From the NCBI GenBank assembly GCA_045629285.1, contig JAZQQY010000026.1, positions 27,300-91,299 of the forward strand: a stretch of DNA of 64,000 nt, given 5' to 3'. The notes below the pieces were generated by a model that did no database searches, was not told the DNA's origin, and worked only from the letters and a program-made list of their open reading frames with translations. Shown piece after piece: positions 8,985 through 19,052 of this stretch (its first letter is position 1; each line of letters starts with the position of its first letter). Source of the stretch: UBA1723 sp045629285. GTDB taxonomy: Bacteria; Bacteroidota; Bacteroidia; Bacteroidales; Paludibacteraceae. The position numbers and the translations under genes are program-made.

Positions 8985-10430
8985 TTAGAAGTTAACGTAA
9001 ATAAACTGCCCGCTATCAAGCACGCCCATTGTGATCATGAAGCAAAACAAAAAGACGTAGAAGATCCATTTAACTATACGATTGTCAAGAAATTTAATTC
9101 TTGACCTGAAAAATTCTTCTCTGACTTCTCTTAATATCATTATGGGAAGCGACACTCCCAACGCAGTGATTGCAACCAACTCCAGTGGATCCAATTCAAA
9201 CTTTCCAAAATCAAAGATGATTCGTCCGATAAATGCGCCTGCATCAGAAATAGTCGGCATTCTGAAAAAGATCCATGCAAAACTTACCAATGAGAATGTC
9301 ACAATCATTCTGACTAATCTCACCAAAGTGAACGTTGCGGTCGTCTGCTTCAATTCCTCTTTTAGCTTGTCGCCGAAAATGGCTTTCTCGATAATCTGAA
9401 AAAGTCCGTGAAGCGCTCCCCATACGATGAAAGTGAAGTTTGCCCCATGCCATAATCCACTTACGAGAAACGTCATCATGATGTTGACGTACTGACGGAA
9501 TTTCGAGCATCTGTTTCCTCCTAGATTGATGTAGACGTGCGTAGTCAACCATTTGGTCAAAGAGATATGCCAACGCTTCCAGAATTCTGTGACTGATGCT
9601 GCAAGATAAGGACGCTCAAAGTTGTTGATCAGGTCAAAATCCAATGTCTTTGCTATTCCTATCGCCATCAATGAATATCCTGCAAAATCACAATAGATCT
9701 GGATGGTATACATGACACTTGCAAACAAACAGATTGCTCCTGAATAATGGATGTAGTTGGTGTAGATAGTGTCAACGTAAAGCCCGATTCTGTCGGCAAT
9801 CACAAGTTTCAAGAACATGCCCCAAAGCAACATCTTCAAACCGTTTTTCCCGGCTTGATATGTGAATGTGTGCTGATCCTTTATCTGAGGCATTAGATTC
9901 TTGGCAGTACTGATCGGTCCCGACAAGACTTGAGGGAAAAAGCCGATGAAAAGTGTGAAGTCGATAAGATCTTTCTCCGCTTCCACTCTTTTATGATATA
10001 CATCCAAAACATATCCGACAGATTGGAATGTGAAGAAAGAGATTCCGACAGGTATGGCCCAGTTAAGCCCAGGCATATCAAAACGGAGTCCGGCAAGTTC
10101 CAATAACGATCCTAAACTTTCATTGATGAAATTATAGTATTTGAAGACAAGTAGAGGAAGAAGGCCAACTAAAGCAAAAACGGTGCAAATCGCTTTCTTT
10201 CTTTTCTCTTCAGACAGATCAGATATTATCTTTCCTCCAAAATAACAAACCAATGTCACTCCTAACAATACTAAAGCGAATGATGGCTTGAAATTCATGT
10301 AAAGCAAATAGCTGACAACAAGAAGGAATATGTTCCTTATTCTTCCAAATTTGGCTGGGATTAACCAATAAATGAAAAAGATTATTGGAAATATCAGCCA
10401 AAAATTAAAGCTATTGAATACCATATTCAA
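8985..10430 (-). CDS. MBOAT-family O-acyltransferase (AlgI/DltB-like)
   Basis: Polytopic membrane protein of 481 residues with about ten hydrophobic segments. The family hallmark GLWHGANFTFIVWGALHG (about residue 320) carries the conserved catalytic His. PVGISFFTFQSVGYVLDVY and FWKRWHISLTKWLTTHVYI are also typical of AlgI/DltB proteins. The family moves acyl groups, often acetyl, across the membrane to polysaccharides or teichoic acids. It sits between an MsbA-type ABC transporter and an SGNH-like partner, so it probably decorates an envelope glycan. The start could be Met1 or Met3. Confidence 0.92.
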   Translation of the reverse strand: MNMVFNSFNFWLIFPIIFFIYWLIPAKFGRIRNIFLLVVSYLLYMNFKPSFALVLLGVTLVCYFGGKIISDLSEEKRKKAICTVFALVGLLPLLVFKYYNFINESLGSLLELAGLRFDMPGLNWAIPVGISFFTFQSVGYVLDVYHKRVEAEKDLIDFTLFIGFFPQVLSGPISTAKNLMPQIKDQHTFTYQAGKNGLKMLLWGMFLKLVIADRIGLYVDTIYTNYIHYSGAICLFASVMYTIQIYCDFAGYSLMAIGIAKTLDFDLINNFERPYLAASVTEFWKRWHISLTKWLTTHVYINLGGNRCSKFRQYVNIMMTFLVSGLWHGANFTFIVWGALHGLFQIIEKAIFGDKLKEELKQTTATFTLVRLVRMIVTFSLVSFAWIFFRMPTISDAGAFIGRIIFDFGKFELDPLELVAITALGVSLPIMILREVREEFFRSRIKFLDNRIVKWIFYVFLFCFMITMGVLDSGQFIYVNF

Positions 10431-10466
10431 TTATTATTTGATGCAACAAAACAGATGTGACTAATT

Positions 10467-12284
10467 TTATTTTTGCATAGAGTACAGCTTGCAATACAAT
10501 CCGCCTTTCTGTATCAACTCATCGTGTGTGCCTCTTTCTACTATTTCGCCTTTCTCAAGGACACAGATCAAATCTGCTTTCTTGATTGTGGATAGACGAT
10601 GTGCAATCACAATAGTCGTACGGTTTTTCATCAACTCTTCAAGCGCTGCCTGTACTAGCTTCTCGCTTTCTGTGTCAAGAGCCGATGTCGCTTCGTCCAA
10701 AATGAGGATAGACGGGTTCTTTAGAATGGCACGTGCTATACTCAATCTCTGACGCTGACCGCCGGAAAGTCTGCCTCCATGGTCGCCGATATTGGTCTGA
10801 TAACCTTCTTCTGTCTCCATGATGAACTTGTGGGCATTGGCGATTTTTGCGGCACTGATGATATCCTCATCTGTCGCATTGTCTGTGCCGAACTTTATGT
10901 TGTTATAAATGGAATCGTTGAATAGGATAGGGTCTTGGTTCACATTTCCCATATATCCACGTAGATCGTGTAGTGAGAAGTTGCGGATGTCTGTTCCGTC
11001 GATTGTGATTGATCCCTTTTGTATGTCATAGAATCTTGGCAAAAGGTCTACCATTGTAGACTTTCCTGATCCTGATGCACCTACAAGAGCGACAGTCTGA
11101 CCTTTCTTGATGTTTAGTGAAACACCCTTGAGAATCCACTCCTCCTCGTATTTGAACCAAATGTCATTGAATGAGATTTCGTTTTCGAATGGCTCAGCCT
11201 TAACAGGATTGGCGACAACTTTCAAAGGATTGTTTGCCAACAATACCATGTCGATTCTGGCTAAGGAAGCCTTGCCTTTCTCAATGCTGTACATTGCTTT
11301 CGAAAGGTCTTTTGCAGGATTGATGATGCTGTAGAAAATGACAAGGTAGTATATGAACTCGCCTGCATTCAGGTGGCTTTCGCCGTTAAGGATAAGAGAT
11401 CCTCCGAAAACCAAAACGATCGCTATCATTATAGTTCCCAAAAACTCACTCATCGGATGAGCTAATGAATAACGACGGTTGATCTTGTTTGTCGTGCTTC
11501 TCAACTGATTGTTCAACTCTCCAAAACGCTTGTTGATATGCTCTTCTGCGTTGAATGCTTTGATTACACGTAATCCGTTGAGTGTCTCTTCTATGATCGA
11601 AGTCAGACTTCCTTGTTGCTCTTGTCCGACTACTGATTTTCTTTTTAAGCTTCTTCCCACTCTGCCCATTGCAAATCCGGCAATTGGTAGTACCAAAAGC
11701 ACAAATAGCGTAAGCTCCCAACTCAATGTGAGCATCACACCAAGATAGATAATGATCATTATGGGATTTTTACTAAGCAACTCGATTGAACTCATGATGG
11801 AAACTTCCACTTCTCCGACATCCGACAACATTCTTGCCATGATGTCTCCCTTTTTCTGCTTGTCGTAGAAACCTAGGTTGAGATCAACGATTTTTGCGTA
11901 CATGTCACGACGGATGTCGCGCACAAGTCCTGTACGCATCGGAATGATGAAATACGAAGCCAAGTATGTCGTCCCTGTCTTTAATAGGGTCATGAAAATA
12001 AGCACGACCGCTAATATAAGGAGTGTGTCTATGCCTCCGTGATTTTCGATGTATTGTTGTACGAAATAATATCCGTTATTTTTGATACTGTCTAACGACC
12101 ATGGCTGAAACTCATAGACTGTCTGCTCTGTTTTGAACAGAATCTGAAGTATGGGAATCAGTACGGCGAATGAAAAGATCGAAAACAATGCCGACAACAC
12201 ATTGCACAGAATGTTCAGTGCAATGTGTCCCTTATAGCGGGCGGCAAATCTTTTGATCAGTGTTATAAACTGTGGTGTCTTCAA
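10467..12284 (-). CDS. ABC exporter, MsbA-type (lipid/peptide family)
   Basis: A half-transporter of 605 residues with an N-terminal six-helix membrane domain (about 15-320) and a C-terminal ATPase. Visible ATPase motifs are Walker A GASGSGKST, signature LSGGQRQRLSIARAI, Walker B ILILDEATSALD and the switch His in IVIAHRLST. Members act as homodimers exporting lipids, lipopolysaccharide core or peptides. It is six bases downstream of purB and 36 bases upstream of the MBOAT gene, so the purB-ABC-MBOAT-SGNH run is probably one transcript. The substrate cannot be read from sequence; a lipid-linked envelope component is plausible. Confidence 0.93.
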   Translation of the reverse strand: MKTPQFITLIKRFAARYKGHIALNILCNVLSALFSIFSFAVLIPILQILFKTEQTVYEFQPWSLDSIKNNGYYFVQQYIENHGGIDTLLILAVVLIFMTLLKTGTTYLASYFIIPMRTGLVRDIRRDMYAKIVDLNLGFYDKQKKGDIMARMLSDVGEVEVSIMSSIELLSKNPIMIIIYLGVMLTLSWELTLFVLLVLPIAGFAMGRVGRSLKRKSVVGQEQQGSLTSIIEETLNGLRVIKAFNAEEHINKRFGELNNQLRSTTNKINRRYSLAHPMSEFLGTIMIAIVLVFGGSLILNGESHLNAGEFIYYLVIFYSIINPAKDLSKAMYSIEKGKASLARIDMVLLANNPLKVVANPVKAEPFENEISFNDIWFKYEEEWILKGVSLNIKKGQTVALVGASGSGKSTMVDLLPRFYDIQKGSITIDGTDIRNFSLHDLRGYMGNVNQDPILFNDSIYNNIKFGTDNATDEDIISAAKIANAHKFIMETEEGYQTNIGDHGGRLSGGQRQRLSIARAILKNPSILILDEATSALDTESEKLVQAALEELMKNRTTIVIAHRLSTIKKADLICVLEKGEIVERGTHDELIQKGGLYCKLYSMQK

Positions 12285-12290
12285 TGCAAA

Positions 12291-13640
12291 TTATTTATAG
12301 ATACCAGTGTAAGTGTTAGGCTTGATGGCACGAAGCTCTGCCTTAACCTTCTCGTCTACATTCAGTGTCTCGATGAAATCAGCGATTGATTTCTCTGTGA
12401 TCTTCTGGTTTGTACGAGTCAACTCCTTCAATGTCTCGTAAGGGTTTGGATAGTTCTCACGACGCAAGATTGTCTGGATACCTTCAGCAACGACTGCCCA
12501 GTTTTTCTCCAAATCAGCTGCAATGGCCTCCTCGTTAAGAAGAAGCTTGCCAAGACCTTTCTGGATCGACTTGATAGATATGATTGAGTGAGCCAAAGGC
12601 ACACCGATATTTCTCAATACTGTTGAGTCAGTCAAGTCGCGCTGCAAACGAGATACAGGAAGCTTAGCTGACAAATGCTCAAGGATAGCGTTTGCGATAC
12701 CTAGGTTACCCTCTGCGTTCTCGTAGTCGATTGGGTTAACCTTGTGTGGCATTGCCGATGAACCAACCTCTCCCTTCTTGATCTTCTGCTTGAAGTACTC
12801 CATCATGATGTACATCCAGAAGTCGCGGCAAAGGTCGATCATGATTACGTTTATTCTCTTTACACTGTCGAATACGCGGCTCAAGTTGTCATAGTTAGAG
12901 ATCTGAGTCGTGTAAGCCTCTCTCTCGACACCTAGCTTCTCAGCTGTAAACTTGTTTCCGAATGCGATCCAGTCTACGTTAGGGAATGCCACGTTGTGAG
13001 CGTTGAAGTTACCTGTCGCTCCACCGAACTTTGCTGGCATCTTCATTGTCTTCAACTCAGCAAGCTGAACCTGTAGACGAGAAACGAATACCTTGATTTC
13101 CTTACCTAGACGAGTAGGGGATGCTGGCTGACCGTGAGTCTTTGCCAACATTGCGATATCTTTCCACTCTGTTGCAAACTCATCAAGTTTTGCGATCAAA
13201 CCTTCGACCTCTGGGATAAATACCTCGTCAAGTGCCTCACGCATTGACATCGGAATTGAAGTGTTGTTGATGTCCTGGCTAGTCAAACCGAAGTGGATGT
13301 ATTCCTTGGCATCCTTCAAGCCAAGAGCTTCAAACTTCTCCTTCAAGAAGTACTCTACTGCCTTAACGTCGTGGTTTGTTACGCTTTCGATTTCCTTGAT
13401 ACGGTTAGCATCCTCAACTGAGAAGTCTGCGTAAATCTTTCTCAAGTCAGCAAATACCTTGCTGTCGATGCCCTTAAGTGCTGGCAATGGAATCTCGCAT
13501 AATGCGATAAAATACTCCACCTCTACACGCACTCTATACTTGATTAGAGCGAACTCTGAAAAATATCCTGCTAATGCATCTGCTTTGCTTCTATATCTTC
13601 CGTCTACTGGAGATATAGCTGTCAATTCCTGTAAATTCAT
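12291..13640 (-). CDS. purB: Adenylosuccinate lyase
   Basis: Catalyses two fumarate-releasing steps of purine synthesis (SAICAR to AICAR and adenylosuccinate to AMP). The superfamily signature GSSAMPHKVNPIDYENAEG (about residue 290) is intact. HFGLTSQDINNTSIP and AKTHGQPASPTRLGKE carry the conserved Ser/Thr and His residues. Length 449 is normal for the longer bacterial form. A TATCTTTG -7 box lies at 13676-13683 on the minus strand with TTTG at 13707-13710, a slightly long 23-base spacing. It is first in the apparent four-gene run, an unrelated housekeeping gene heading envelope genes. Confidence 0.97.
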   Translation of the reverse strand: MNLQELTAISPVDGRYRSKADALAGYFSEFALIKYRVRVEVEYFIALCEIPLPALKGIDSKVFADLRKIYADFSVEDANRIKEIESVTNHDVKAVEYFLKEKFEALGLKDAKEYIHFGLTSQDINNTSIPMSMREALDEVFIPEVEGLIAKLDEFATEWKDIAMLAKTHGQPASPTRLGKEIKVFVSRLQVQLAELKTMKMPAKFGGATGNFNAHNVAFPNVDWIAFGNKFTAEKLGVEREAYTTQISNYDNLSRVFDSVKRINVIMIDLCRDFWMYIMMEYFKQKIKKGEVGSSAMPHKVNPIDYENAEGNLGIANAILEHLSAKLPVSRLQRDLTDSTVLRNIGVPLAHSIISIKSIQKGLGKLLLNEEAIAADLEKNWAVVAEGIQTILRRENYPNPYETLKELTRTNQKITEKSIADFIETLNVDEKVKAELRAIKPNTYTGIYK

Positions 13641-13758
13641 ACTTGACTTATTTGTTTATATGTAGAAATACCTTGCAAAGATAAGCATTTTATTCCTAAT
13701 TCGTGACAAACCATGCTGATAATGTTGTTGAATGCGAGCAATCGTGTCTTTGACAGGC

Positions 13759-14412
13759 TTAGAATGTACCGGAACTTGTTACTGGTCGGATAGGTCTTCC
13801 GTAATATCGTCCATAGCTTCCGTTACTCATGTACTTGGATATGGAGTGAAAACACAGACACCATGAACGGAATGTGTTTGTCTCATCTACAGATGCACAC
13901 CAATATCTGCCATAACCAGCTTCCTTGTGGGAATTGCCGAAATAATTTCCTGCAGCAGGTAGGAATATGCTGTTCCCGTTTTTGCCCTTGACTTCGTAGC
14001 CTTCTTTCTTTTTGTCCCAGACCCAGTCGCAATTCTCGATCAACTCGTCAAAGTCTTCTTTTGTGGGTGTTCTCCAACCGTCGCCCCAATTTCTTGTGGC
14101 GGCATCATATTTGGATGTCAATTCTCCATCTTCGTTTATTATTTCTGCGGCATTCAATGATGTCGCGTCTTTGTTGTAGGCCTCAGTGTCTTTTCCATAC
14201 TCGCTCTTGGTAGAAACTTCACCCCATGCAAAGTATCCGCCAGAAATATTGTTGGAATCGGCACCAACGTTCATAGTCGCCCACTTGTTGCCGCTGGGAA
14301 GCCCAAGATCAATGTATTCGTGACCGTTGAGATTTCCAGATAACGTCTGAGCAAATAGTGACGTCAGACCTGTCAAAAACAATCCTGCTAATAATGATAT
14401 GTATTTTTCCAC
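13759..14412 (-). CDS. Secreted FISUMP-domain protein
   Basis: The protein begins with a signal peptide (EKYISLLAGLFLTGLTSLFAQ) and then shows the FISUMP pattern: HEYIDLGLPSGNKWATMNVG, GYFAWGEVST, WGDGWRTPTKEDFDELI, YWCAS and a C-terminal GRPIRPVT. These domains are abundant in exported proteins of Bacteroidetes and Fibrobacter; their biochemical role is unknown. No in-frame ATG precedes the signal peptide, so the GTG at 14412 is taken as start. It stands alone, 118 bases downstream of purB's start and over 200 bases from the next gene. Confidence 0.88.
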   Translation of the reverse strand: MEKYISLLAGLFLTGLTSLFAQTLSGNLNGHEYIDLGLPSGNKWATMNVGADSNNISGGYFAWGEVSTKSEYGKDTEAYNKDATSLNAAEIINEDGELTSKYDAATRNWGDGWRTPTKEDFDELIENCDWVWDKKKEGYEVKGKNGNSIFLPAAGNYFGNSHKEAGYGRYWCASVDETNTFRSWCLCFHSISKYMSNGSYGRYYGRPIRPVTSSGTF

Positions 14413-14585
14413 TGCCCTAAGTTGTTTTAAGTTAAACCTTTATTAAAATCCTTTACTTCAAATTTAGTAAAGTGAATCTATGATTCCAAATGATTTGTAG
14501 TTAAAAAATGCTACACTTGCTGAAGAACACAAAATGGGCATTTGAACCTGTTTTCTCCAACATATAATTGATGAATTTATAAAAA

Positions 14586-14612
14586 AAAGACACGATTGCT
14601 CGTGTCTTTGTA
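14586..14612 (-). terminator. Intrinsic terminator of the DUF5686 gene
   Basis: AGACACGA-TTGC-TCGTGTCT forms a perfect stem followed by a U-run on the minus strand, 15 bases past the stop codon of the 14627 gene. Confidence 0.88.
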
Positions 14613-14626
14613 TATTCTTTTTGGGG

Positions 14627-17209
14627 TTAGAACGTAAATTTTAATCCGAATCTCATGCCCCATTTGTTAACACGTGCATTAGGATAATTCTCGTCGTAAT
14701 CAAGATATGTGATGCGTCGTACCAACTCTACTTGGAAGATCTTGATGATGTTGTATAATCCGACACTTGCTTCCATATACGGTATGTTGGTGTCGCTTAT
14801 CACACGTGTGTTCTCAGGCAAAATGAACAACTCTTGGTCGTCTTTGCTGGCACGTGGATTGTTTTTGTCCGAAACGCCTCCATACAACATTCTGAATGAC
14901 CAAAACTCTCGCAATTTCAATTTGTTGATCAACGGAATTCTAGAGAGCAACCATCCGTCAAGACAATGCTTTAGCTCGACACTGCAATACTGGTCGTTGA
15001 TGAATTCCATGTTGCTCATCAAGTAAAACGACTCGCTGCCTACGAAGTACGATAGGTTGGTGGCTGGCATGAATAGCAATGGATACGGAACTTTGTTGAA
15101 TACCTTGCCGCCTTTGACAAACGCATCCAAGTAACCTGCAGGGGCCAAAGAGAATCTTTGGTCGTAACATAGCTCCAATCTGTTGTAAGAGTAGTCCGAC
15201 CAGATTTTGTCGGATGCTCCTATATATGTCAAACTGATGCGTGGATGCTCGTTTGTTAGTGTATAACGAGCCAAACCGACCTGATGGAACTGCACAGGTG
15301 TGAATGATACCTCTGCACTCAACTCGGTTGTCTTGAAATTGTCGACCAAGTCGTTTGTGTGGTTGTGTCGGTATTCAAGTTCGTCTGCCGCCTCCTCTGT
15401 GTTGTGGCGTACGGATAGTGAATAGCTGATGCCGTTTTTGAATTCGTACGTATGTATGAATTGTGAACGTCGATAATATGCAAATTGGTTCGGATTCTCC
15501 CATCTGAAGCTGCCGAATAGGTTTCCTTGACGGCTTGTCGTAAAACGGTTGCCTGGCATGTCACAATCGAACGTGTAGTTGAAGCGTATGCTTCTGCGTG
15601 GAAATTCGAATCTGCTCTTGTCTTTGTCAATAAATGAGTATTCTGCCTCTCCTTGATATTTTAGTCTCTTGTCTCTGAATCCGAATGCTGTGTAACCTCC
15701 GACAAACCAGCGTGGAGACAATCCTGTGCCTGTCTGTGCTCCTACAAGCACACGCGGCCCTTCAAGGTGGTTGAAAGAGATGATGTTGAAAATTGGTCCG
15801 ATGTGGAGCCAAGGCTTTTTGATTCCACCCACTGGAATGTGACCGTCAAGGATAGTGCGTGCCGAGAAGTTTGCAAAACGCATCATTTTGTTTGTTCCGG
15901 CTCTAGACTTAAGCGAATCTATGTTTTTCATGGCCTCCTCAGGGACATCTTCCGGAAGCAATGAATACCAGTCGTCCTCTTTGTTTCCATCCTCGTTACT
16001 TGATGCTGCAACTTCATGTTTTCCTACATTCTCGAATTCAGTAGGGGAGTAGTAACGCTCGATTTTTGCGAACAACCCTTTGACTCTATGGGCACTCTCC
16101 AACGGATTTCCTTCCATTGCAAGTGTACTTTTCTTCAATGGCCAGAATCCGTTTTCTGTCTCTTCGAAATCCTGCCATATTCTCATTGCCTGCACGAAGT
16201 TGATTCTAGAATTCTCGGTAAGCTTCATGTCGATATGACGCACTCCGTAAGAACTGTCCTTGGCGACAAGCATGTGGCCGACAAATCCGAAGTTTTCCTT
16301 AACTGCAGGAGCGAAGTTCAATTTGATATAATCCCTGCCTTCGCCGTTGTAGTTCTTGATCGTGTCGGTGATGTAGTAGTGGTAGTAAGTCGCTCCGTAT
16401 TTTGCTATCGGCGACGTGAAGTCAGTGAACAATAGACGGAAATCGTTGTCGTAGATGTTGATTTCCTGTGCTGCATCTGCCATCAGAGTTGAGAATGCAT
16501 CTTCAGGAATCACTTCAATGATGGTCGTGCTTTTAGTGTCCAGAACTTCGTTTTGAACTTTCCTTTTTCCAGTGTGAGTATTGTCGGAAATCTGCTCTTC
16601 GATGAATAGCGGAATATATACAGCTCCGGTTGCCTCCGAAGTGTCTGTTGACATTTCCAATGCACTTACATCCTTTCCTTTGGCACGACGACGTTCGATC
16701 ATGTCGTCGATGTTGGTCATTCCTAACGTCTGCTTTGTGTAGCAACGGTTTGTGAAATAGTCTGCTTTACGTGGATCAAACGAATCCTTTTGCTCTATCA
16801 CTCTCTTTATCAAGTCGACGGCAGGATTGTTTTTTCTGCGGTAGTGTACACGCTGTCTTTTGACTACCACCTCCTGCAACATGTTGTCTGGAGCCAATCT
16901 GATATTGCCGACCAACCCTTCATGCCTGATCTTGATCGTCTTGTCTTTATATCCGATAAATGCAACTGTGAGTGTCGTCAATGGGTTTTCACTCTTCAAT
17001 GTGAAACGACCCTCAATGTCGGCAGTCGTGCCGATTGTTGTGCCGGCTACATATACACTTGCGTATGGCACGCTTTCTGCACTTGTGGAGTCGGTAACGA
17101 TTCCGCTGTATGTGTACATGTTTTGAGCTGTAAGATTGGATGCATATCCAATCAAACAGAGTAATAGTAGAATATAGTATGTAAAGTTCTTTTTTGTCAT
17201 CAGTCTCAT
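14627..17209 (-). CDS. DUF5686 / carboxypeptidase-like regulatory domain outer-membrane protein
   Basis: An 860-residue exported protein. The signal peptide (NFTYYILLLLCLIGYASNLTAQ) is followed by a carboxypeptidase regulatory-like beta-sandwich (YSGIVTDSTSAESVPYASVY to about residue 105), as in SusC-type proteins. A long DUF5686 region follows. Its last 350 residues look like a beta-barrel with alternating aromatic strands and the final strand WGMRFGLKFTF ending in Phe, an outer-membrane insertion signal. It lacks a TonB plug. The family is widespread in Bacteroidetes without a settled function. Met1 and Met4 are both possible starts. It has its own terminator, so it is probably monocistronic. 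Confidence 0.9.
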   Translation of the reverse strand: MRLMTKKNFTYYILLLLCLIGYASNLTAQNMYTYSGIVTDSTSAESVPYASVYVAGTTIGTTADIEGRFTLKSENPLTTLTVAFIGYKDKTIKIRHEGLVGNIRLAPDNMLQEVVVKRQRVHYRRKNNPAVDLIKRVIEQKDSFDPRKADYFTNRCYTKQTLGMTNIDDMIERRRAKGKDVSALEMSTDTSEATGAVYIPLFIEEQISDNTHTGKRKVQNEVLDTKSTTIIEVIPEDAFSTLMADAAQEINIYDNDFRLLFTDFTSPIAKYGATYYHYYITDTIKNYNGEGRDYIKLNFAPAVKENFGFVGHMLVAKDSSYGVRHIDMKLTENSRINFVQAMRIWQDFEETENGFWPLKKSTLAMEGNPLESAHRVKGLFAKIERYYSPTEFENVGKHEVAASSNEDGNKEDDWYSLLPEDVPEEAMKNIDSLKSRAGTNKMMRFANFSARTILDGHIPVGGIKKPWLHIGPIFNIISFNHLEGPRVLVGAQTGTGLSPRWFVGGYTAFGFRDKRLKYQGEAEYSFIDKDKSRFEFPRRSIRFNYTFDCDMPGNRFTTSRQGNLFGSFRWENPNQFAYYRRSQFIHTYEFKNGISYSLSVRHNTEEAADELEYRHNHTNDLVDNFKTTELSAEVSFTPVQFHQVGLARYTLTNEHPRISLTYIGASDKIWSDYSYNRLELCYDQRFSLAPAGYLDAFVKGGKVFNKVPYPLLFMPATNLSYFVGSESFYLMSNMEFINDQYCSVELKHCLDGWLLSRIPLINKLKLREFWSFRMLYGGVSDKNNPRASKDDQELFILPENTRVISDTNIPYMEASVGLYNIIKIFQVELVRRITYLDYDENYPNARVNKWGMRFGLKFTF

Positions 17210-17352
17210 GTATCTGTTGCAAAAATAGGGATTTTGAAGCAGATAGAGATGTTACAAAAGTCGGAATAAATTGTCTATTTAACTTATTATAACAAAATAT
17301 AATAGTTTGTTTACGTATAGTTGAGAAGTTCAAACGTTTTTGCGAATAGTTT

Positions 17353-17387
17353 AAAACAAAAGTGGAATGCGTTTTTGCATCCCACTT
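17353..17387 (-). terminator. Intrinsic terminator after the WbpB/WbpD-like pair
   Basis: AAGTGGGATGC and GCATTCCACTT (minus-strand sense) form an 11-position stem with one G-T pair around an AAAAAC loop, then a T-rich tract. It lies 13 bases past the stop of the 17400 gene. Confidence 0.85.
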
Positions 17388-17399
17388 CCATTTTTGCAT

Positions 17400-18437
17400 T
17401 TATGCTTTCTTCCAGTGCTCATCACGGCACTTGTACATCTTCTCTATGATTTCGACGACTTTTGAGCCTTCGGCAAGAGTCGTAGTCGGAGTCGCTCCCT
17501 TAGTCAGAGTGTCGACCACGTTGCGGATCACGTAGTGGTGATTCTGGGCTGAACCCTTGTACGGACCGTAATCGTTTGGCGGATTAGACGGTGCAAGTTC
17601 TGGCATTGTGTAGTTTTCAATGTCGCAGTAGACAACCTCGTTCATATATTGACCGGCAACTTTTATGGTTCCCTTTTCGCCGATGATTGTGATACTGCTT
17701 TCAAGGTTCTTATTCCAAACTGCAGAACTGTAGCACATTGTCCCCATACCACCGTTGACGAAATCGAACGAAACGAAACCGCTATCCTCGAATGCAGTCA
17801 GTTTTTGGTGTGTGAAGTCGGCGAAATTGCCTCTTACATTTTTGATGTCGCCAAAAAGCCAGTACATGATATCAATGAAGTGGGAGAACTGGGTGAACAG
17901 TGTTCCTCCGTCAAGATCGGCTGTGCCGTGCCAATTGCCTGGCTTATAGTAACGTTCGTCGCGATTCCAATAGCAACATAGCTGCACCATGAAAATATTG
18001 CCAAGACGTTTCTGCTCGATAGTGTCCTTCAACCACACTGATGGTGGCGAATATCTGTTTTGCATCACACAGAAAACGCGCTTGCCGCTCTTTTCTGCAG
18101 CATCCTTTATCATCTGAGCCTCTGCTGTCGACAATGCGATAGGCTTCTCAATGACCACATTGTAGCCAGCAAGAAGAGATTTTGCGGCATATTCTGCATG
18201 GAATCCGTTGGGGACACATATATTTATGACATCGGCGTCGATGCCAGAAGAGATCATCTCGTCAAATGAAGAATAGAATGGGGCATCGTCCACAGGAAGG
18301 TTGAGAGCCTCCTTGGGAAGAATGTCGCAGATGGCGGCAAGAGTGGCTCCGGCTTCACGTCTGATCATTTCTGCATGACGTTTGCCGATGTGTCCCTGTC
18401 CGACGACTGCAAACTTCACATCTCTATTTGTTATCAT
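17400..18437 (-). CDS. Gfo/Idh/MocA oxidoreductase, WbpB-like
   Basis: NAD-dependent sugar dehydrogenase of 345 residues. The Rossmann motif KFAVVGQGHIGKRHAEMI is near the N-terminus, the conserved EKPIALS lies near residue 97, and the C-terminal domain has DGGTLFTQFSHFIDIMYW. The closest match in memory is WbpB/WlbA, which oxidises C3 of UDP-GlcNAcA on the way to diacetamido-uronic acids of O-antigens. That fits the WbpD-like acetyltransferase five bases upstream and the UDP-sugar dehydrogenase at 20840. No WbpE-type aminotransferase is next to it, so the pathway as seen here is incomplete; the exact substrate is inference. Confidence 0.85.
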   Translation of the reverse strand: MITNRDVKFAVVGQGHIGKRHAEMIRREAGATLAAICDILPKEALNLPVDDAPFYSSFDEMISSGIDADVINICVPNGFHAEYAAKSLLAGYNVVIEKPIALSTAEAQMIKDAAEKSGKRVFCVMQNRYSPPSVWLKDTIEQKRLGNIFMVQLCCYWNRDERYYKPGNWHGTADLDGGTLFTQFSHFIDIMYWLFGDIKNVRGNFADFTHQKLTAFEDSGFVSFDFVNGGMGTMCYSSAVWNKNLESSITIIGEKGTIKVAGQYMNEVVYCDIENYTMPELAPSNPPNDYGPYKGSAQNHHYVIRNVVDTLTKGATPTTTLAEGSKVVEIIEKMYKCRDEHWKKA

Positions 18438-18442
18438 TATTG

Positions 18443-19027
18443 TCAGTTTTTTTGCAGTATTGATACTTGATCGCCTTTTATTACGTATGTCTCTTTAGAT
18501 TCGTGACAGAATGCGATTCCGTAGCGGTTGAACTCAAGCCTTGTGCCTTCCTTGCTTACCCAGCCGATGTGGACAGCAGGAACTCCGGCAACCAACTCAT
18601 AATCCAATACATCATGTGTGACTACGCTTCCGGCTCCGACAAATGCATATTTGCCTACATTGTTGCCGCACACGATAGTCGCATTAGCTCCAATGCTTGC
18701 ACCTTCTTCGATAATAGTCTGTTTGTATTCGTCTTTTTTGCAGATGAAAGCACGTGGATTGACGACGTTTGTGAACACAACAGATGGTCCGATGAACACA
18801 TTGTCTTTGCACACAACCCCGTCGTATATTGAGACATTATTTTGAACCTTGACCCCGTCGCCAAGTACTGCAGTTGCAGCGACGTAAACATTCTGACCGA
18901 TATTACAATTTTTGCCAATTGTACAACCTGACATCAAATGAGAAAAGTGCCAAATCTTGCTTCCTTCGCCGACATTGCAACCGTCGTCTAGGACTGCTGT
19001 TTCATGGTAATAGAAGTTCTGGTTCAT
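18443..19027 (-). CDS. Left-handed beta-helix acyltransferase, WbpD-like
   Basis: The frame stays open to 19189, but that extension reads through the tRNA-Gly gene and its terminator. The ATG at 19027 (MNQNFYYHETAVLDDG) is the plausible start, giving about 194 residues. Hexapeptide repeats run through most of the protein (VGEGSKIWHFSHL, IGKNCNIGQNVYV, IGANATIVCGNNVG), the fold of trimeric acetyl-CoA-dependent acyltransferases. It resembles WbpD/WlbB, which N-acetylates the 3-amino group of UDP-GlcNAc(3N)A. It is five bases upstream of the WbpB-like gene, so the two are co-transcribed. Confidence 0.87.
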   Translation of the reverse strand: MNQNFYYHETAVLDDGCNVGEGSKIWHFSHLMSGCTIGKNCNIGQNVYVAATAVLGDGVKVQNNVSIYDGVVCKDNVFIGPSVVFTNVVNPRAFICKKDEYKQTIIEEGASIGANATIVCGNNVGKYAFVGAGSVVTHDVLDYELVAGVPAVHIGWVSKEGTRLEFNRYGIAFCHESKETYVIKGDQVSILQKN

Positions 19028-19052
19028 AATTGTAGTAATAAAATCCTTTCCT

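Noticed and set aside
13693..13710. A possible fifth operator (GTGACAAACCATGCTGAT) upstream of purB
   Set aside because: Only 11 of 18 positions match, the TGTGAT half is broken, and the position does not fit the 22/44-base spacing.
16016..16435. 139-codon plus-strand frame inside the DUF5686 gene
   Set aside because: Antisense shadow of a clearly conserved gene; no start signal or family match.
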